The notes beneath the pieces were generated by a model. It ran no database searches, was not told the DNA's origin, and was given only the letters and a program-made list of their open reading frames with translations. Position numbers and translations under genes: made by a program. From Salinibacterium sp. NK8237 (GTDB lineage: Bacteria > Actinomycetota > Actinomycetes > Actinomycetales > Microbacteriaceae): a stretch of 64,000 bases of DNA. Shown here in pieces: positions 10,512 to 20,563 of the stretch (position 1 is the first letter of the stretch; each line of letters begins with the position of its first letter). Location of the stretch: positions 1,178,001 through 1,242,000 of the forward strand of contig NZ_JADYWE010000001.1 of the NCBI RefSeq assembly GCF_015864955.1. Direction: 5' to 3'.

Positions 10512-10556
10512 TTGACACCTATTGAACAAGCGTTTAGTTTATTAAACATGCGTTCA
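10512..10556 (+). promoter_or_regulatory. Promoter with overlapping operator of the TetR/ABC operon; possibly leaderless
   Basis: TTGACA (10512-10517) and TAGTTT (10535-10540) are separated by 17 bp, which would put +1 at about the A of the ATG at 10548. No Shine-Dalgarno precedes that ATG. A 34-bp imperfect palindrome TGAAC-N4-GTTTA-N6-TAAAC-N4-GTTCA (10523-10556) covers the -10, start site and start codon, a placement that suggests autorepression by the TetR protein it precedes. Confidence 0.6.
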
Positions 10557-11192
10557 AGATTGGATGACTCCACCACTAAGGCTCGCATCCGCGACGCCGC
10601 GATTCAGCTCATCGGGCAGAACGGGTTTGCCGCGACAAGCGCCCGCGCCGTCGCCACTGAAGCCGGAGTGAGTGCTGGCCTTGTCATCCACCACTTTGGA
10701 AGCATGCGGGAGCTCAAGGCCGCGTGTGACGATTTCATCATCACCGAGGTCACCCACCGCAAGGTCGGGATGGGCGAGGGAGACGTGAGCGCGGCAGTGA
10801 GCGAGTGGTATGCCGACCTGCCCACCTTCGAGCCCTGGCTTATCTACCTGGGCCGCCTCTTCACCGACGACTCTGTTGCGGGGGCAGACCTGTTCGACCG
10901 CCTCGTCGCCATGTCCCACACCATGCTCGCCGAAGGAGTGGCGAGCGGAGCCATCATGCCCAGCGCCGACGAGCACGCCCGCGCCGTGCTCTTCGTTACC
11001 CACAGCCTGTCGACCCTCACTCTGCAAAGCCACATCGCCCGCAGTCTCGGCAGCAGCCAACTCAGTCTCGACAGCCTCAGCCGCATGGGCAACGCCGCCC
11101 TCGAGCTCTACACCCACGGCATCTACACCCCTTCGACGATTCCCTCCCAGGAAGGACCGGGCTCCGGCCCCACCCATGACTTACGCCATTGA
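10548..11192 (+). CDS. TetR/AcrR family transcriptional regulator
   Basis: A 214-residue regulator. The N-terminal TetR helix-turn-helix spans about residues 8-55 (TKARIRDAAIQLIGQNGFAA, then SARAVATEAGVSAGLVIHHF), followed by a helical ligand-binding domain. I start at the internal ATG giving MRSRLDDSTTK because upstream codons encode no family sequence and the promoter would be inside them. The 3' end overlaps the ABC ATPase start by 17 bp, so all three genes form one unit. By analogy with similar units it likely represses the operon and is released by a compound the exporter handles. The ligand is unknown. Confidence 0.9.
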   Translation: MRSRLDDSTTKARIRDAAIQLIGQNGFAATSARAVATEAGVSAGLVIHHFGSMRELKAACDDFIITEVTHRKVGMGEGDVSAAVSEWYADLPTFEPWLIYLGRLFTDDSVAGADLFDRLVAMSHTMLAEGVASGAIMPSADEHARAVLFVTHSLSTLTLQSHIARSLGSSQLSLDSLSRMGNAALELYTHGIYTPSTIPSQEGPGSGPTHDLRH

Positions 11193-12090
11193 AACTCAGG
11201 CGCTCACCAAGCGTTACGGCAAAAACACTGCCCTCGACGGCTTGGATCTCGCCGTGGAAACCGGCAGCGTGTTCGGCATGATCGGTCCAAACGGTGCCGG
11301 CAAGACGACCGCGATGCGGCTGCTGCTCGACATCATTCGCCCCACCTCGGGCAGTGCCACCGTGCTCGGCCAGTCCCCCATCACCGGCGGTGCTGCACTG
11401 CGCCGTGACATCGGATTCCTGCCGGGCGAACTCCTCCTCGAGGGCCGCGTCACTGGCCGTTCGCTGCTCAAGCACTACGCCGAAATCAGCGGGACTGTAG
11501 CGTCCGGCCGCATCGATTCGCTCGCTGAGCGATTAGGGCTCGACCTCACCCGCCACGTGCGCACCCTCTCCAAGGGCAACAAACAAAAGCTCGGCCTCGT
11601 GCAGGCGTTCATGCATGAGCCGAAACTGCTGGTGCTCGACGAACCGACGAGCGGTCTCGATCCTCTTGTGCAGCAAGAGTTCCTCTCGATGGTGCGCGAA
11701 GCCCAACACAATGGTCAGACAGTGTTCCTCAGCTCTCACGTCTTGAGCGAGATCCAGAACGCTGCCGATCAGGTTGCGGTGCTCCGCAACGGTGCCGTGG
11801 TGAAAGTGGGCGATGTTGCCAGCCTGCGCGCGAGCGCCATCCGCCGCGTTGTCATTGACTTCACGGATGCCGCAGCCGACGACATCCGCACCGCCCTGCT
11901 TGCCCTGCCGCAACTCGACAACCTCACCGTCGCTGATGGCGAGGTGATTCAGGTCAACGGCACGGTCGAGGGACACATCGACGCCCTCGTCAAGGCGATC
12001 GCCCCCTTCCACGTGGTCGACCTGCGGGTTGAAGAGCAAGACCTCGAATCGTCGGTTATCGACCTCTATTCGAATGAGGCAAACAAATGA
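11176..12090 (+). CDS. ABC-2 type exporter, ATP-binding protein
   Basis: A 304-residue ATPase subunit. Walker A is GPNGAGKTTAMRLLL, the signature is LSKGNKQKLGLVQAF (the LSKG variant typical of drug and antibiotic ABC-2 exporters), Walker B is LLVLDEPTSGLDP, and the switch His is in LSSHVLSE. About 80 C-terminal residues form the regulatory extension seen in DrrA-like ATPases. The ATG at 11176 (MTYAIETQALTKRYG) lies inside the end of the TetR gene; longer frames are not supported. The stop overlaps the permease start (ATGA). Likely energises efflux of a toxic or signalling compound; the substrate cannot be read from sequence. Confidence 0.93.
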   Translation: MTYAIETQALTKRYGKNTALDGLDLAVETGSVFGMIGPNGAGKTTAMRLLLDIIRPTSGSATVLGQSPITGGAALRRDIGFLPGELLLEGRVTGRSLLKHYAEISGTVASGRIDSLAERLGLDLTRHVRTLSKGNKQKLGLVQAFMHEPKLLVLDEPTSGLDPLVQQEFLSMVREAQHNGQTVFLSSHVLSEIQNAADQVAVLRNGAVVKVGDVASLRASAIRRVVIDFTDAAADDIRTALLALPQLDNLTVADGEVIQVNGTVEGHIDALVKAIAPFHVVDLRVEEQDLESSVIDLYSNEANK

Positions 12091-12905
12091 GTCAGAACAT
12101 GACCGGGAGCTTTCTGCCCCTCACTCGGCGCAACCTTGCCGACTCGTGGCGAGGACTACTCGGCTGGACGGCCGGCGTCACGGGAGCGATTTTTCTCTAT
12201 GTGCCGCTGTATTCCTCGTTCTCGGGAGACAACGCTGGCTTCGAGGACATCATTGCTTCGCTGCCGGATGGACTCGCGAGCACTCTTGGCTTCCAAGATC
12301 TCGCCAGCGGCGCCGGCTACGTGCAGGCGACGTACCTTGGCCTCATCGGGTTCGTGCTCTTCACGATTGCCGCCACTCTGTGGAGCTCGGCGGCGATCGC
12401 GGGCGATGAGGAGTCGGGTTCGCTCGAGCTCACTCTCGCCCATGGGGTTTCCCGTGTGCAGATTATGGCCGAGCGAAGCCTTGGAGTAATCCTGCGCCTG
12501 CTGTGGTTGAGCATCGTTTCGGCGCTGCTGATTCTCGCGCTCAACGACTCTTCTGGGATCGACCTTGAGCCTGCCCATGTGATCGGCGGATGCGCGGCAC
12601 TGTTCGGTGTGGGAGTTCTCGCGGCCAGCTTCGGTCTCGCTGTCGGCGCCATCACCGGCCGTCGCAGTTTTGCCTCTGCGGCAGCAGCCGGAATCTCCCT
12701 GCTCGGGTACATTCTCAACTCGCTTGGCAACCAAAGCGCCGATGTCGAATGGCTCCACAACCTCTCGCCGTACTACTGGGCGTTCGGCAACTCTCCGCTG
12801 AGCGAGGGCGCCGACTGGGGTGCCCTCGGGCTCATCTTCGGAATTTCTGCCGTCATGCTCGTTCTGGGTGGGTTCGTCTTCAACCGCCGCGACGTGTCCG
12901 CCTAG
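12087..12905 (+). CDS. ABC-2 type exporter, permease protein
   Basis: A 272-residue membrane subunit with about six hydrophobic segments. LAHGVSRVQIMAER, after the second cluster of membrane segments, resembles the cytosolic loop of ABC-2 permeases that contacts the ATPase. A segment near residues 45-75 (DNAGFEDIIASLPDGLASTLGF) lies outside the membrane. It overlaps the ATPase by 4 bp and is followed by a clear terminator, closing the three-gene operon. It is half the size of fused two-domain ABC-2 permeases, so the working transporter is probably a homodimer. Confidence 0.88.
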   Translation: MSQNMTGSFLPLTRRNLADSWRGLLGWTAGVTGAIFLYVPLYSSFSGDNAGFEDIIASLPDGLASTLGFQDLASGAGYVQATYLGLIGFVLFTIAATLWSSAAIAGDEESGSLELTLAHGVSRVQIMAERSLGVILRLLWLSIVSALLILALNDSSGIDLEPAHVIGGCAALFGVGVLAASFGLAVGAITGRRSFASAAAAGISLLGYILNSLGNQSADVEWLHNLSPYYWAFGNSPLSEGADWGALGLIFGISAVMLVLGGFVFNRRDVSA

Positions 12906-12936
12906 CGGAGCACTCTCGACGCCCTCCCCCACGCGA

Positions 12937-12971
12937 AAGGCCTGCTGGAAGCAATTGCTCCAGCAGGCCTT
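12937..12971. terminator. Bidirectional terminator between the ABC permease and guaB
   Basis: A 13-bp perfect stem (AAGGCCTGCTGGA at 12937-12949 with 12959-12971) whose loop itself contains the palindrome AGCAATTGCT. It lies between convergent genes. On the + strand it is followed by a short T/C tract. Confidence 0.8.
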
Positions 12972-13023
12972 CTGCGTATTTAGCCGGCGAATCCGTGGCG
13001 CAACGCCCGGGTTCGCTTAGTTT

Positions 13024-14538
<1,515 letters not shown>

Positions 14539-14647
14539 TTACGGCAGGAGCGCGAAACCGGTGAATTGTGTTAAATCTCCGGCCAATCAATATTAACGGG
14601 TTTCCTGCTAGAACATTCCCCCGCATAATGGCTTCACCGCTTTGTAC

Positions 14648-14669
14648 CCGACAAGCATTTGTATGTCGG
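14648..14669. promoter_or_regulatory. 22-bp palindrome upstream of livH (candidate operator)
   Basis: CCGACA-N10-TGTCGG with an inner ACAA-N4-TTGT repeat sharing nearly the same centre. It lies 90 bp before the livH GTG and about 120 bp from the guaB start in the divergent region, where a regulator could control the Liv operon. No regulator gene is adjacent. The rest of 14527-14758 shows only the livH Shine-Dalgarno (14750-14754). Confidence 0.35.
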
Positions 14670-14758
14670 ACCGCAATCGGCCGGTGTCGTCATTGCCGTC
14701 GGCACGTCAGAACCCGGTGGGATTCTTGATTCCGGCTGGGTCCCTTCCTGGAGGTCCT

Positions 14759-16087
14759 GTGAACACAGCGGATTATCGCCGCACGCGACGGAAAAATAGA
14801 CGAGGAGTGCTTGTAGCACTCATCGTTGCACTTTCTGCCGCCTTCTCTCTGATGGCCATGCCTGCTATGGCCGACGAGGTTAACGTCGACGAATACGACA
14901 ACAGCATCATCGGTAACGTCAAGCTTGAAAGCGTGGCACTAGAGGGTGTGCTTCTCACCGTCTCTGGCGGCGGCTACGAGGTTGAAGTAGCCACGGATGC
15001 TGACGGTCGTTGGAAAGTCGGAGTGCCTGACGGTGACGAATTCACTGTCACTCTCAACGAAGACACTCTGCCCGAGGGCATTGCTGTAATCGACGAGGTA
15101 GGCGACGACGACACTCCTAACGTTAAAGAGGCGATGATCGGCCCGAGTGGCTCGACCGTCATGAACTTCTTTATCGGCCGCGGTGAACGCAACGTCACGA
15201 GCTTCTTCGACCAGTTCGTTGAACGTATCGTCAACGGCGTGAACTTCGGCCTGATGCTCGGCCTCGCTGCCATCGGCATCTCCCTCGTCTACGGAACTAC
15301 CGGGCTCTCGAACTTTGCGCACGCAGAAATGGTGACCTTTGGTGCGGTGATGGCGCTCATAGTGTCGGTCGACCTCGGTTGGCCTGTCTGGATTGCGATA
15401 CCGCTCGCCGTACTCCTCAGTGCCGGCTTCGGGTGGTCACTCGATGCCGCGCTTTGGAAACCGCTGCGCAAGAAGGGCGTCGGTATCGTGCAGCTCATGA
15501 TCGTCTCAATCGGTCTGTCGCTGGCACTGCGCTACACGTTCCAGTACTTCCGCGGAGGCGGAACCGAGCAGCTGCCCGGCTCAGACTCCCCCGATATCCC
15601 GCTCTTCGGATCGGTATCGCTCAGCCAGACCAACATGATCAGCATGGTCATCAGCATCGTCGTGATCGTGATCTTCGCGTGGTGGCTCGTCAAGACCAAG
15701 ATCGGTAAGGCAACTCGCGCCGTCTCTGACAACCCGTCGTTGGCAGCGGCATCCGGAATCGACGTCGACCAGGTCGTCCGTGTGGTTTGGATCCTCGCTG
15801 CAGCCATGGCCGGTCTTGCCGGTGTTCTCTGGGCCTACTTCCGCCCGGGCATCCGTTGGGATATGGGTGCGCAGATTCTGCTGCTCGTCTTCGCCGCAGT
15901 CACCCTGGGTGGACTCGGAACAGCATTCGGTGCACTTGTCGGCTCGATCATCGTCGGCGTTCTTGTTGAGACGTCTAGCCTCTTCATCCCATCCGACCTG
16001 AAGTATGTGGGCGCGCTCGGCGTGCTCATCATCGTCTTGTTGTTCAGACCACAAGGCATCTTGGGTCGCAAAGAGAGAATAGGTTAG
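14759..16087 (+). CDS. livH: LivH-type permease with secreted N-terminal beta-sandwich-like domain
   Basis: Inner-membrane permease of a branched-chain amino-acid type ABC importer, but built as a fusion. 442 residues from a GTG start placed 4 bases after GGAGG (14750-14754). Residues 1-38 form a signal peptide (basic run RRTRRKNRRG, hydrophobic core LVALIVALSAAF, AMPAMA cleavage site). About 100 extracytoplasmic acidic residues follow, resembling a carboxypeptidase-regulatory/SdrB-like fold (IIGNVKLESVALEGVLLTV, then TDADGRWKVGVPDG). The LivH permease proper starts near residue 145 (IVNGVNFGLMLGLAAIGIS) and is complete to RPQGILGRKERIG. Ordinary LivH is about 290-310 residues with no such domain. 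Confidence 0.9.
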   Translation: MNTADYRRTRRKNRRGVLVALIVALSAAFSLMAMPAMADEVNVDEYDNSIIGNVKLESVALEGVLLTVSGGGYEVEVATDADGRWKVGVPDGDEFTVTLNEDTLPEGIAVIDEVGDDDTPNVKEAMIGPSGSTVMNFFIGRGERNVTSFFDQFVERIVNGVNFGLMLGLAAIGISLVYGTTGLSNFAHAEMVTFGAVMALIVSVDLGWPVWIAIPLAVLLSAGFGWSLDAALWKPLRKKGVGIVQLMIVSIGLSLALRYTFQYFRGGGTEQLPGSDSPDIPLFGSVSLSQTNMISMVISIVVIVIFAWWLVKTKIGKATRAVSDNPSLAAASGIDVDQVVRVVWILAAAMAGLAGVLWAYFRPGIRWDMGAQILLLVFAAVTLGGLGTAFGALVGSIIVGVLVETSSLFIPSDLKYVGALGVLIIVLLFRPQGILGRKERIG

Positions 16088-16096
16088 GGGCCGCTC

Positions 16097-17077
16097 ATGG
16101 ATATTCTGCAAATTCTCTCCAACACCGGGTCATCACTGATTGCACCGGCAACGATCGGGTACGCCCTTGCGGCGCTCGGACTTGCCATGCACTTCGGATT
16201 CACCGGCTTGCTCAACATGGGTATGGCCGCCTTCATGGCGATCGGCGCCTATGGCTACGCAATCTCGATCCTCACCTTCGGTTTTCCGTGGTGGGGCGGC
16301 ATGCTCGTCGGTGTCGGTGGCTCGCTTGTCTTCGCCCTGATCCTCGGTATTCCTACCCTGCGACTGCGCGGTGACTATCTCGCCATCGTGACCATTGCGG
16401 CCGCCGAGGTTGTGCGTCTGTTGTTCCTGACCACGACGTTCGACAAGTACACCGGCTCTGCCGATGGACTGAGCGGATACCACGAGAGCTTCCGTGCGTT
16501 CAACCCGATTCCCGATGGCACCTACGGCTTCGGCCCGTGGGAGTACAACGCCAACGGTTGGTGGGTTCGTATCTTCGGAATCACGATTCTGGCGCTTGCT
16601 GCCTTCATCCTCTGGGCTGTCATGCGCAGCCCGTGGGGCCGAGTGATCAAGGGAATCCGTGAAGACGAGGATGCCGTGCGCGCCCTCGGTAAGAACGTGT
16701 TCTCCTACAAGTTGCAGTCGCTCATGCTCGGTGGTGTCTTCGGTGCCATGGGTGGAATCATTTATGCCCTCCCGGCCTCGGTGAACCCCGGTGTGTACGT
16801 CACGTCGCTCACGTTTTTCGTCTATACCGCGTTGCTGCTCGGTGGAGCTGCAACGATCTTCGGACCGATTATCGGTTCGGTGATCTTCTGGGGTGTGCAA
16901 ACCCTCCTGAGCAACCTTCTTCCCGCCATGGTCAACATCGGTCTCTTGCCGTTCATGACCACGACGCAGTCGCAGACAGTGCGTTTCATCCTTGTGGGTG
17001 TGGCGCTGATGTTGCTCGTGATCTATCGACCGCAGGGCATCCTCGGCAACAAGAAGGAGCTGACCTTTGTCAAGTAA
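16097..17077 (+). CDS. livM: Branched-chain amino-acid type ABC permease LivM
   Basis: Second permease of the importer, 326 residues with about eight to nine hydrophobic segments. Family markers are HFGFTGLLNMGMAAFMAIGAY near the start, LRLRGDYLAIVTIAAAEVVRL, and the cytosolic EAA-like loop SPWGRVIKGIREDEDAVRALGKNVFSYKL. Unlike LivH it lacks an extra N-terminal domain. It starts 9 bp after livH, preceded by AGGGG, and overlaps livG by 11 bp. It is expected to pair with LivH as the translocation pore served by one or more of the three binding proteins encoded at 19141-23259. Confidence 0.95.
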   Translation: MDILQILSNTGSSLIAPATIGYALAALGLAMHFGFTGLLNMGMAAFMAIGAYGYAISILTFGFPWWGGMLVGVGGSLVFALILGIPTLRLRGDYLAIVTIAAAEVVRLLFLTTTFDKYTGSADGLSGYHESFRAFNPIPDGTYGFGPWEYNANGWWVRIFGITILALAAFILWAVMRSPWGRVIKGIREDEDAVRALGKNVFSYKLQSLMLGGVFGAMGGIIYALPASVNPGVYVTSLTFFVYTALLLGGAATIFGPIIGSVIFWGVQTLLSNLLPAMVNIGLLPFMTTTQSQTVRFILVGVALMLLVIYRPQGILGNKKELTFVK

Positions 17078-18041
17078 TGACGCATCGGCTGCGCCGGTGC
17101 AGCGAGCAAAGACAACCGGGCTCCACAAAGGCGACATCGTTCCTGGTGTTGCCAAGGTCGACCCGATCATCATCGCCGACGGAATTCGTCGAACATTCGG
17201 TGGTCTCACCGCGGTGAACGTCGACCACGTTGAGATCCCCCGCAATGCGATTACCGCATTGATTGGTCCGAACGGTGCCGGTAAGACGACGCTGTTCAAC
17301 CTTCTGACCGGCTTCGACAAGCCTGACGAAGGCAAGTGGACTTTCGATGGGCACTCGCTCGCCGGAATGGGCGCGCACAAAGTGGCCGGCCTCGGCCAGG
17401 TGCGCACGTTCCAGCTGACGAAGGCCCTCGGGCTCTTGACGGTTCTTGAGAACATGAAACTCGGTGCCAAGGATCAGATCGGGGAGAACATTTTCCGCGC
17501 GATGATCCCCAGCCTCTGGCGCAAGCAAGAAGCCGAGATCGAAGAGCGCGCAATCGTTCTGCTCAAGAAATTCAAACTCGACACCAAGTCGTCTGACTTC
17601 GCCGCCAGCCTTTCCGGTGGTCAGCGCAAGCTGCTCGAGATGGCTCGCGCCCTCATGAGCCAGCCGACGCTGGTGATGCTGGATGAGCCCATGGCCGGTG
17701 TTAACCCCGCGTTGACTCAGTCGCTGCTCGACCACATCCTCGACCTGAAGGAAGAGGGCATGACGGTGCTGTTTGTCGAGCACGACATGCACATGGTGCG
17801 TCACATCGCCGACTGGGTGATCGTGATGGCTGAAGGTCAGGTCGTTGCTGAAGGTCCCCCTGACGAGGTCATGAAGAACCAAGCCGTCATCGATGCGTAC
17901 CTCGGTTCGCATCAAGATGTCGACCTGGGAATCGTCACGGGCCGCATCGAAGGCGAACTCAACACTGAAGCGATCGAACTCGCCGCGGAGGTCAAACACC
18001 TCGACGAGAACATCGCTAACCGCAAGGAGACCGGCAAGTGA
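17067..18041 (+). CDS. livG: Branched-chain amino-acid type ABC ATP-binding protein LivG
   Basis: ATPase subunit of 324 residues with Walker A GPNGAGKTTLFNLLTG, signature LSGGQRKLLEMARAL and Walker B LVMLDEPMAGVNP. The classical LivG core is about 255 residues; this one has about 30 extra residues before the core and a C-terminal acidic tail of about 45 residues after the usual VIDAYLG ending (DVDLGIVTGRIEGELNTEAI and onwards). It overlaps livM by 11 bp and livF by 4 bp, so the four genes form a tightly coupled operon. The tail may be a regulatory or assembly element; nothing else in the sequence says so. Confidence 0.95.
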   Translation: MSSNDASAAPVQRAKTTGLHKGDIVPGVAKVDPIIIADGIRRTFGGLTAVNVDHVEIPRNAITALIGPNGAGKTTLFNLLTGFDKPDEGKWTFDGHSLAGMGAHKVAGLGQVRTFQLTKALGLLTVLENMKLGAKDQIGENIFRAMIPSLWRKQEAEIEERAIVLLKKFKLDTKSSDFAASLSGGQRKLLEMARALMSQPTLVMLDEPMAGVNPALTQSLLDHILDLKEEGMTVLFVEHDMHMVRHIADWVIVMAEGQVVAEGPPDEVMKNQAVIDAYLGSHQDVDLGIVTGRIEGELNTEAIELAAEVKHLDENIANRKETGK

Positions 18042-18775
18042 ACGCAATCCCTACCGAGAATGCGGTCGTCCACGTCAAGGACCTGACCGCAGGGTATCTA
18101 CCCGGCGTCGACATCCTCAACGACTGCAATTTGGTCGCTAACCCGGGTGAACTGATCGGAATTATTGGTCCTAACGGTGCCGGCAAGTCGACCCTACTCA
18201 AGGCAATCTTCGGCCAGGTGCAAGTGCGCGGCGGATCGATCACCCTCAACGGTGACAACATCACCGGGCTCAAAGCAAACAAGCTTGTAGCGCGCGGTGT
18301 TGGTTTTGTTCCGCAAAACAACAACGTGTTCCCGAGCCTGACGATCGAAGAGAACCTTCAGATGGGGCTGTACCAAAACCCCAAGATCTACGATGAGCGT
18401 CTCGAATTTGTGACCGGCATTTTCGCCGAGTTGAAGTCGCGCCTCAAGCAGCGCGCGGGTTCGCTCTCGGGTGGTGAGCGCCAAATGGTCGCCATGTCTC
18501 GAGCACTCATGATGGACCCCCACGTTCTTCTTCTCGACGAGCCGTCCGCTGGACTCTCGCCGGTGAAGCAGGATGAGGCATTCATCCGCGTATCGGAGAT
18601 CAACAAGGCCGGCGTAACCACGATCATGGTTGAGCAGAACGCACGTCGTTGCCTGCAAATTTGTGACCGCGGCTACGTTCTTGACCAAGGCCACGATGCC
18701 TACGAAGGCACCGGGCGCGAGCTACTGAACGACCCCAAGGTTATTGGCCTCTACCTCGGCACCCTCGGCACGTAG
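18038..18775 (+). CDS. livF: Branched-chain amino-acid type ABC ATP-binding protein LivF
   Basis: The partner ATPase, 245 residues, of normal length. Walker A is GPNGAGKSTLLKAIFG, the Q-loop region FVPQNNNVFPSLTIEEN is typical of LivF, the signature is LSGGERQMVAMSRAL and Walker B is VLLLDEPSAGLSP. The GTG start overlaps the livG stop by 4 bp. It is the last gene of the Liv operon, with a terminator hairpin 20 bp after the stop. The binding-protein genes lie downstream in opposite orientation, so transporter core and receptors are controlled separately. Confidence 0.95.
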   Translation: MNAIPTENAVVHVKDLTAGYLPGVDILNDCNLVANPGELIGIIGPNGAGKSTLLKAIFGQVQVRGGSITLNGDNITGLKANKLVARGVGFVPQNNNVFPSLTIEENLQMGLYQNPKIYDERLEFVTGIFAELKSRLKQRAGSLSGGERQMVAMSRALMMDPHVLLLDEPSAGLSPVKQDEAFIRVSEINKAGVTTIMVEQNARRCLQICDRGYVLDQGHDAYEGTGRELLNDPKVIGLYLGTLGT

Positions 18776-18795
18776 CCACCAGCACTCCGCTTCAC

Positions 18796-18833
18796 CTGAT
18801 GCCCCGCCCGGATTCGTCCGGACGGGGCATCAG
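18796..18833 (+). terminator. Terminator after livF
   Basis: CTGATGCCCCG (18796-18806) pairs with CGGGGCATCAG (18823-18833), and the inner CCGGA-TTCG-TCCGG extends the stem with a stable TTCG tetraloop. It is followed by TGTTTGT, a weak T-rich tract. Confidence 0.8.
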
Positions 18834-19060
18834 TGTTTGTGCGCTCCGAGATGCCTCGCGGCGCACGTTGGAGAGTCCCCGTGTGGCTGATTTGCGTCAG
18901 GCGAGCCCCTAAGCCTCTTTCACGGGCCGGAGCGGGTTGATGTCCGCGAGCCCTCCTTCGCTCCCGTACGACGGCTTCTGACGCTGTTTCAGGATTGTTC
19001 ACGCCAGGTTGGTTTCCCTGAAACCGTTTCAGAGCTATTCAGCACCGCCTGGCGCGCGAA
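18834..19060. other. Non-coding stretch between the Liv operon and its binding-protein genes
   Basis: About 230 bp with no supportable gene. A TTTCAGG...CCTGAAA inverted repeat (roughly 18989-19023) and a nearby GAAAC-C-GTTTC palindrome are the only structures seen. An 83-codon frame on the minus strand is rejected as coding. A small RNA cannot be excluded from sequence alone. Confidence 0.4.
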
Positions 19061-19094
19061 AAAGGCCCCAACCCTTGGAGGGGTTGGGGCCTTT
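19061..19094. terminator. Terminator downstream of the first Liv binding-protein gene
   Basis: AAAGGCCCCAACCC pairs with GGGTTGGGGCCTTT across about 6-8 bases. It lies 45 bp beyond the stop of the gene ending at 19141 and has A-rich/T-rich flanks on both strands, so it may act in both directions. Confidence 0.85.
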
Positions 19095-19140
19095 CTCTGA
19101 GCTAACTTACGTTCTCAGTGAGAGTGACTCTCGCAGAGAT

Positions 19141-20412
19141 TTAGTAAGCGCTGTAGGTGTTGTCGTCACCGTACTGGTAGACACCGATCGTCGCTTCGGT
19201 GGGGTCACCGAGGTCATCGAAGGTGATCGGACCAGAGACGCCGTCATAGTCAGCAGTTCCGCCGCCATTGATGATCTCTGCACAGTCAGCGAAAGTCGTG
19301 CACTTTTCGCCGTCGCCCGAACCACCCGATACTTCCTGAAGCTTCGCAGCAATGTCAGCGGAATCCGTGGAACCGGCGGCAAGCGATGCGAGAGCAAGGA
19401 GGATTACAGAGTCGAAGGACTCTGCTGCGTAGCTGAACTCTTCGAGTTCAGGCTGACCCGACTCGACGTAGAACTCGTTGAGAGCGGTCGTGAAGTCCGC
19501 GATCGTGTCTACGCTGAGGCCGGGGAGGGTTCCCTTAGCACCGGTGAGGGTGCCTTCAGCGAACTCATCACCGAAGTTGGCGAGGTTGCCATCTACAAAG
19601 TAGAGGTTCTCTGCCGGGAAGCTGCTGACGATGCTCGGAAGCATGGTCGAAACTTCTTCGAAGGTGATCAGTGCAATGGCGTCAGGGTCCGCAGCAAGAA
19701 CTTCGGAGATCTGAGCGTCGAACGTGGTGTCACCCGTGTTGTAGGTGGGCTGTGCCACAACTTCGCCACCGGCTGCTTCGAATGCTTCCTGCGTGTAGCC
19801 GGCGAGACCGGTTCCGTAGGAGTCATTGAGAACGATCATGCCGAGAGTTTCGTGACCATCGGCAGCGATCAGGTTACCGAGAACCTCACCCTGAAGTACG
19901 TCGGACGGAGCCGTACGGAAGTACAGGCCCTTGTCGTCGTACGTGGTGAAGTCAGCCGAGGTGTTTGCTGGCGAGAACTGGATTACGCCAGCGCCAACAA
20001 CCTGGTCAATGAACTGAAGCGAAACACCCGAGGATGCTGCACCAAGAATTGCAGAAACATCTTCACCGAGCAGGCGAGGGATTTCAGTCTCGTATGCCTT
20101 GTTGTCGGTGTCACCGGAGTCGCCCTGAATAAGGTCGACCGTGATGCCAGCATCAGCTGCGTTGATCTCTGACGCTGCGTACTCGGTTCCTGCAATCTCG
20201 GGCGGGCCGAGGAATGCGAGGTTACCGGTTACGGGCAGTGCCGTTCCAAGCTTCAGCGACAGTTCGCCACCGTCGGATCCAGTGGAGGTGTCATCACTGT
20301 CAGTTGCACAGCCGGCCAATACCAGTGCGCTTGCACCGACGATTGCGAGACCGCTCAACAGGGTCCGCTTGGACCGTGATGGGGAGGCCGTAGCCTTCGC
20401 GAATACGCTCAT
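19141..20412 (-). CDS. Liv-type ABC substrate-binding lipoprotein (paralogue 1)
   Basis: Periplasmic-type receptor tethered to the outer face of the membrane, 423 residues. The signal peptide ends in the lipobox LVLAGC, so Cys acylation is expected. The mature part is a type I bilobed binding fold of the LivJ/LivK group (KLGTALPVTGNLAFLGPPEIAG; the cleft segment LGAASSGVSLQFID). Near the C-terminus GEKCTTFADC carries a C-x5-C pair likely to form a disulfide. I start at the ATG preceded by GGAG (20412), not at 20457. It is a close paralogue of the next gene. Amino-acid, amide or peptide ligands are all possible. Confidence 0.92.
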   Translation of the reverse strand: MSVFAKATASPSRSKRTLLSGLAIVGASALVLAGCATDSDDTSTGSDGGELSLKLGTALPVTGNLAFLGPPEIAGTEYAASEINAADAGITVDLIQGDSGDTDNKAYETEIPRLLGEDVSAILGAASSGVSLQFIDQVVGAGVIQFSPANTSADFTTYDDKGLYFRTAPSDVLQGEVLGNLIAADGHETLGMIVLNDSYGTGLAGYTQEAFEAAGGEVVAQPTYNTGDTTFDAQISEVLAADPDAIALITFEEVSTMLPSIVSSFPAENLYFVDGNLANFGDEFAEGTLTGAKGTLPGLSVDTIADFTTALNEFYVESGQPELEEFSYAAESFDSVILLALASLAAGSTDSADIAAKLQEVSGGSGDGEKCTTFADCAEIINGGGTADYDGVSGPITFDDLGDPTEATIGVYQYGDDNTYSAY

Positions 20413-20563
20413 GTTGCTCCTTGCGTTTCGAATGTGTTCAGGAATCAAATGTGGCACTACCGTGTCGCCACACTGTCAAGCTATGCCCACCCGGCACATC
20501 CGCACAATACGTCTGTACTACAGCCTTGTAACGCTCTTGGGAATCGTTACCATTCGTAGACTT

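Noticed and set aside
18751..19002. 83-codon minus-strand frame after livF
   Set aside because: Spans the livF terminator hairpin, has Arg/Ala-rich composition and no Shine-Dalgarno or similarity.
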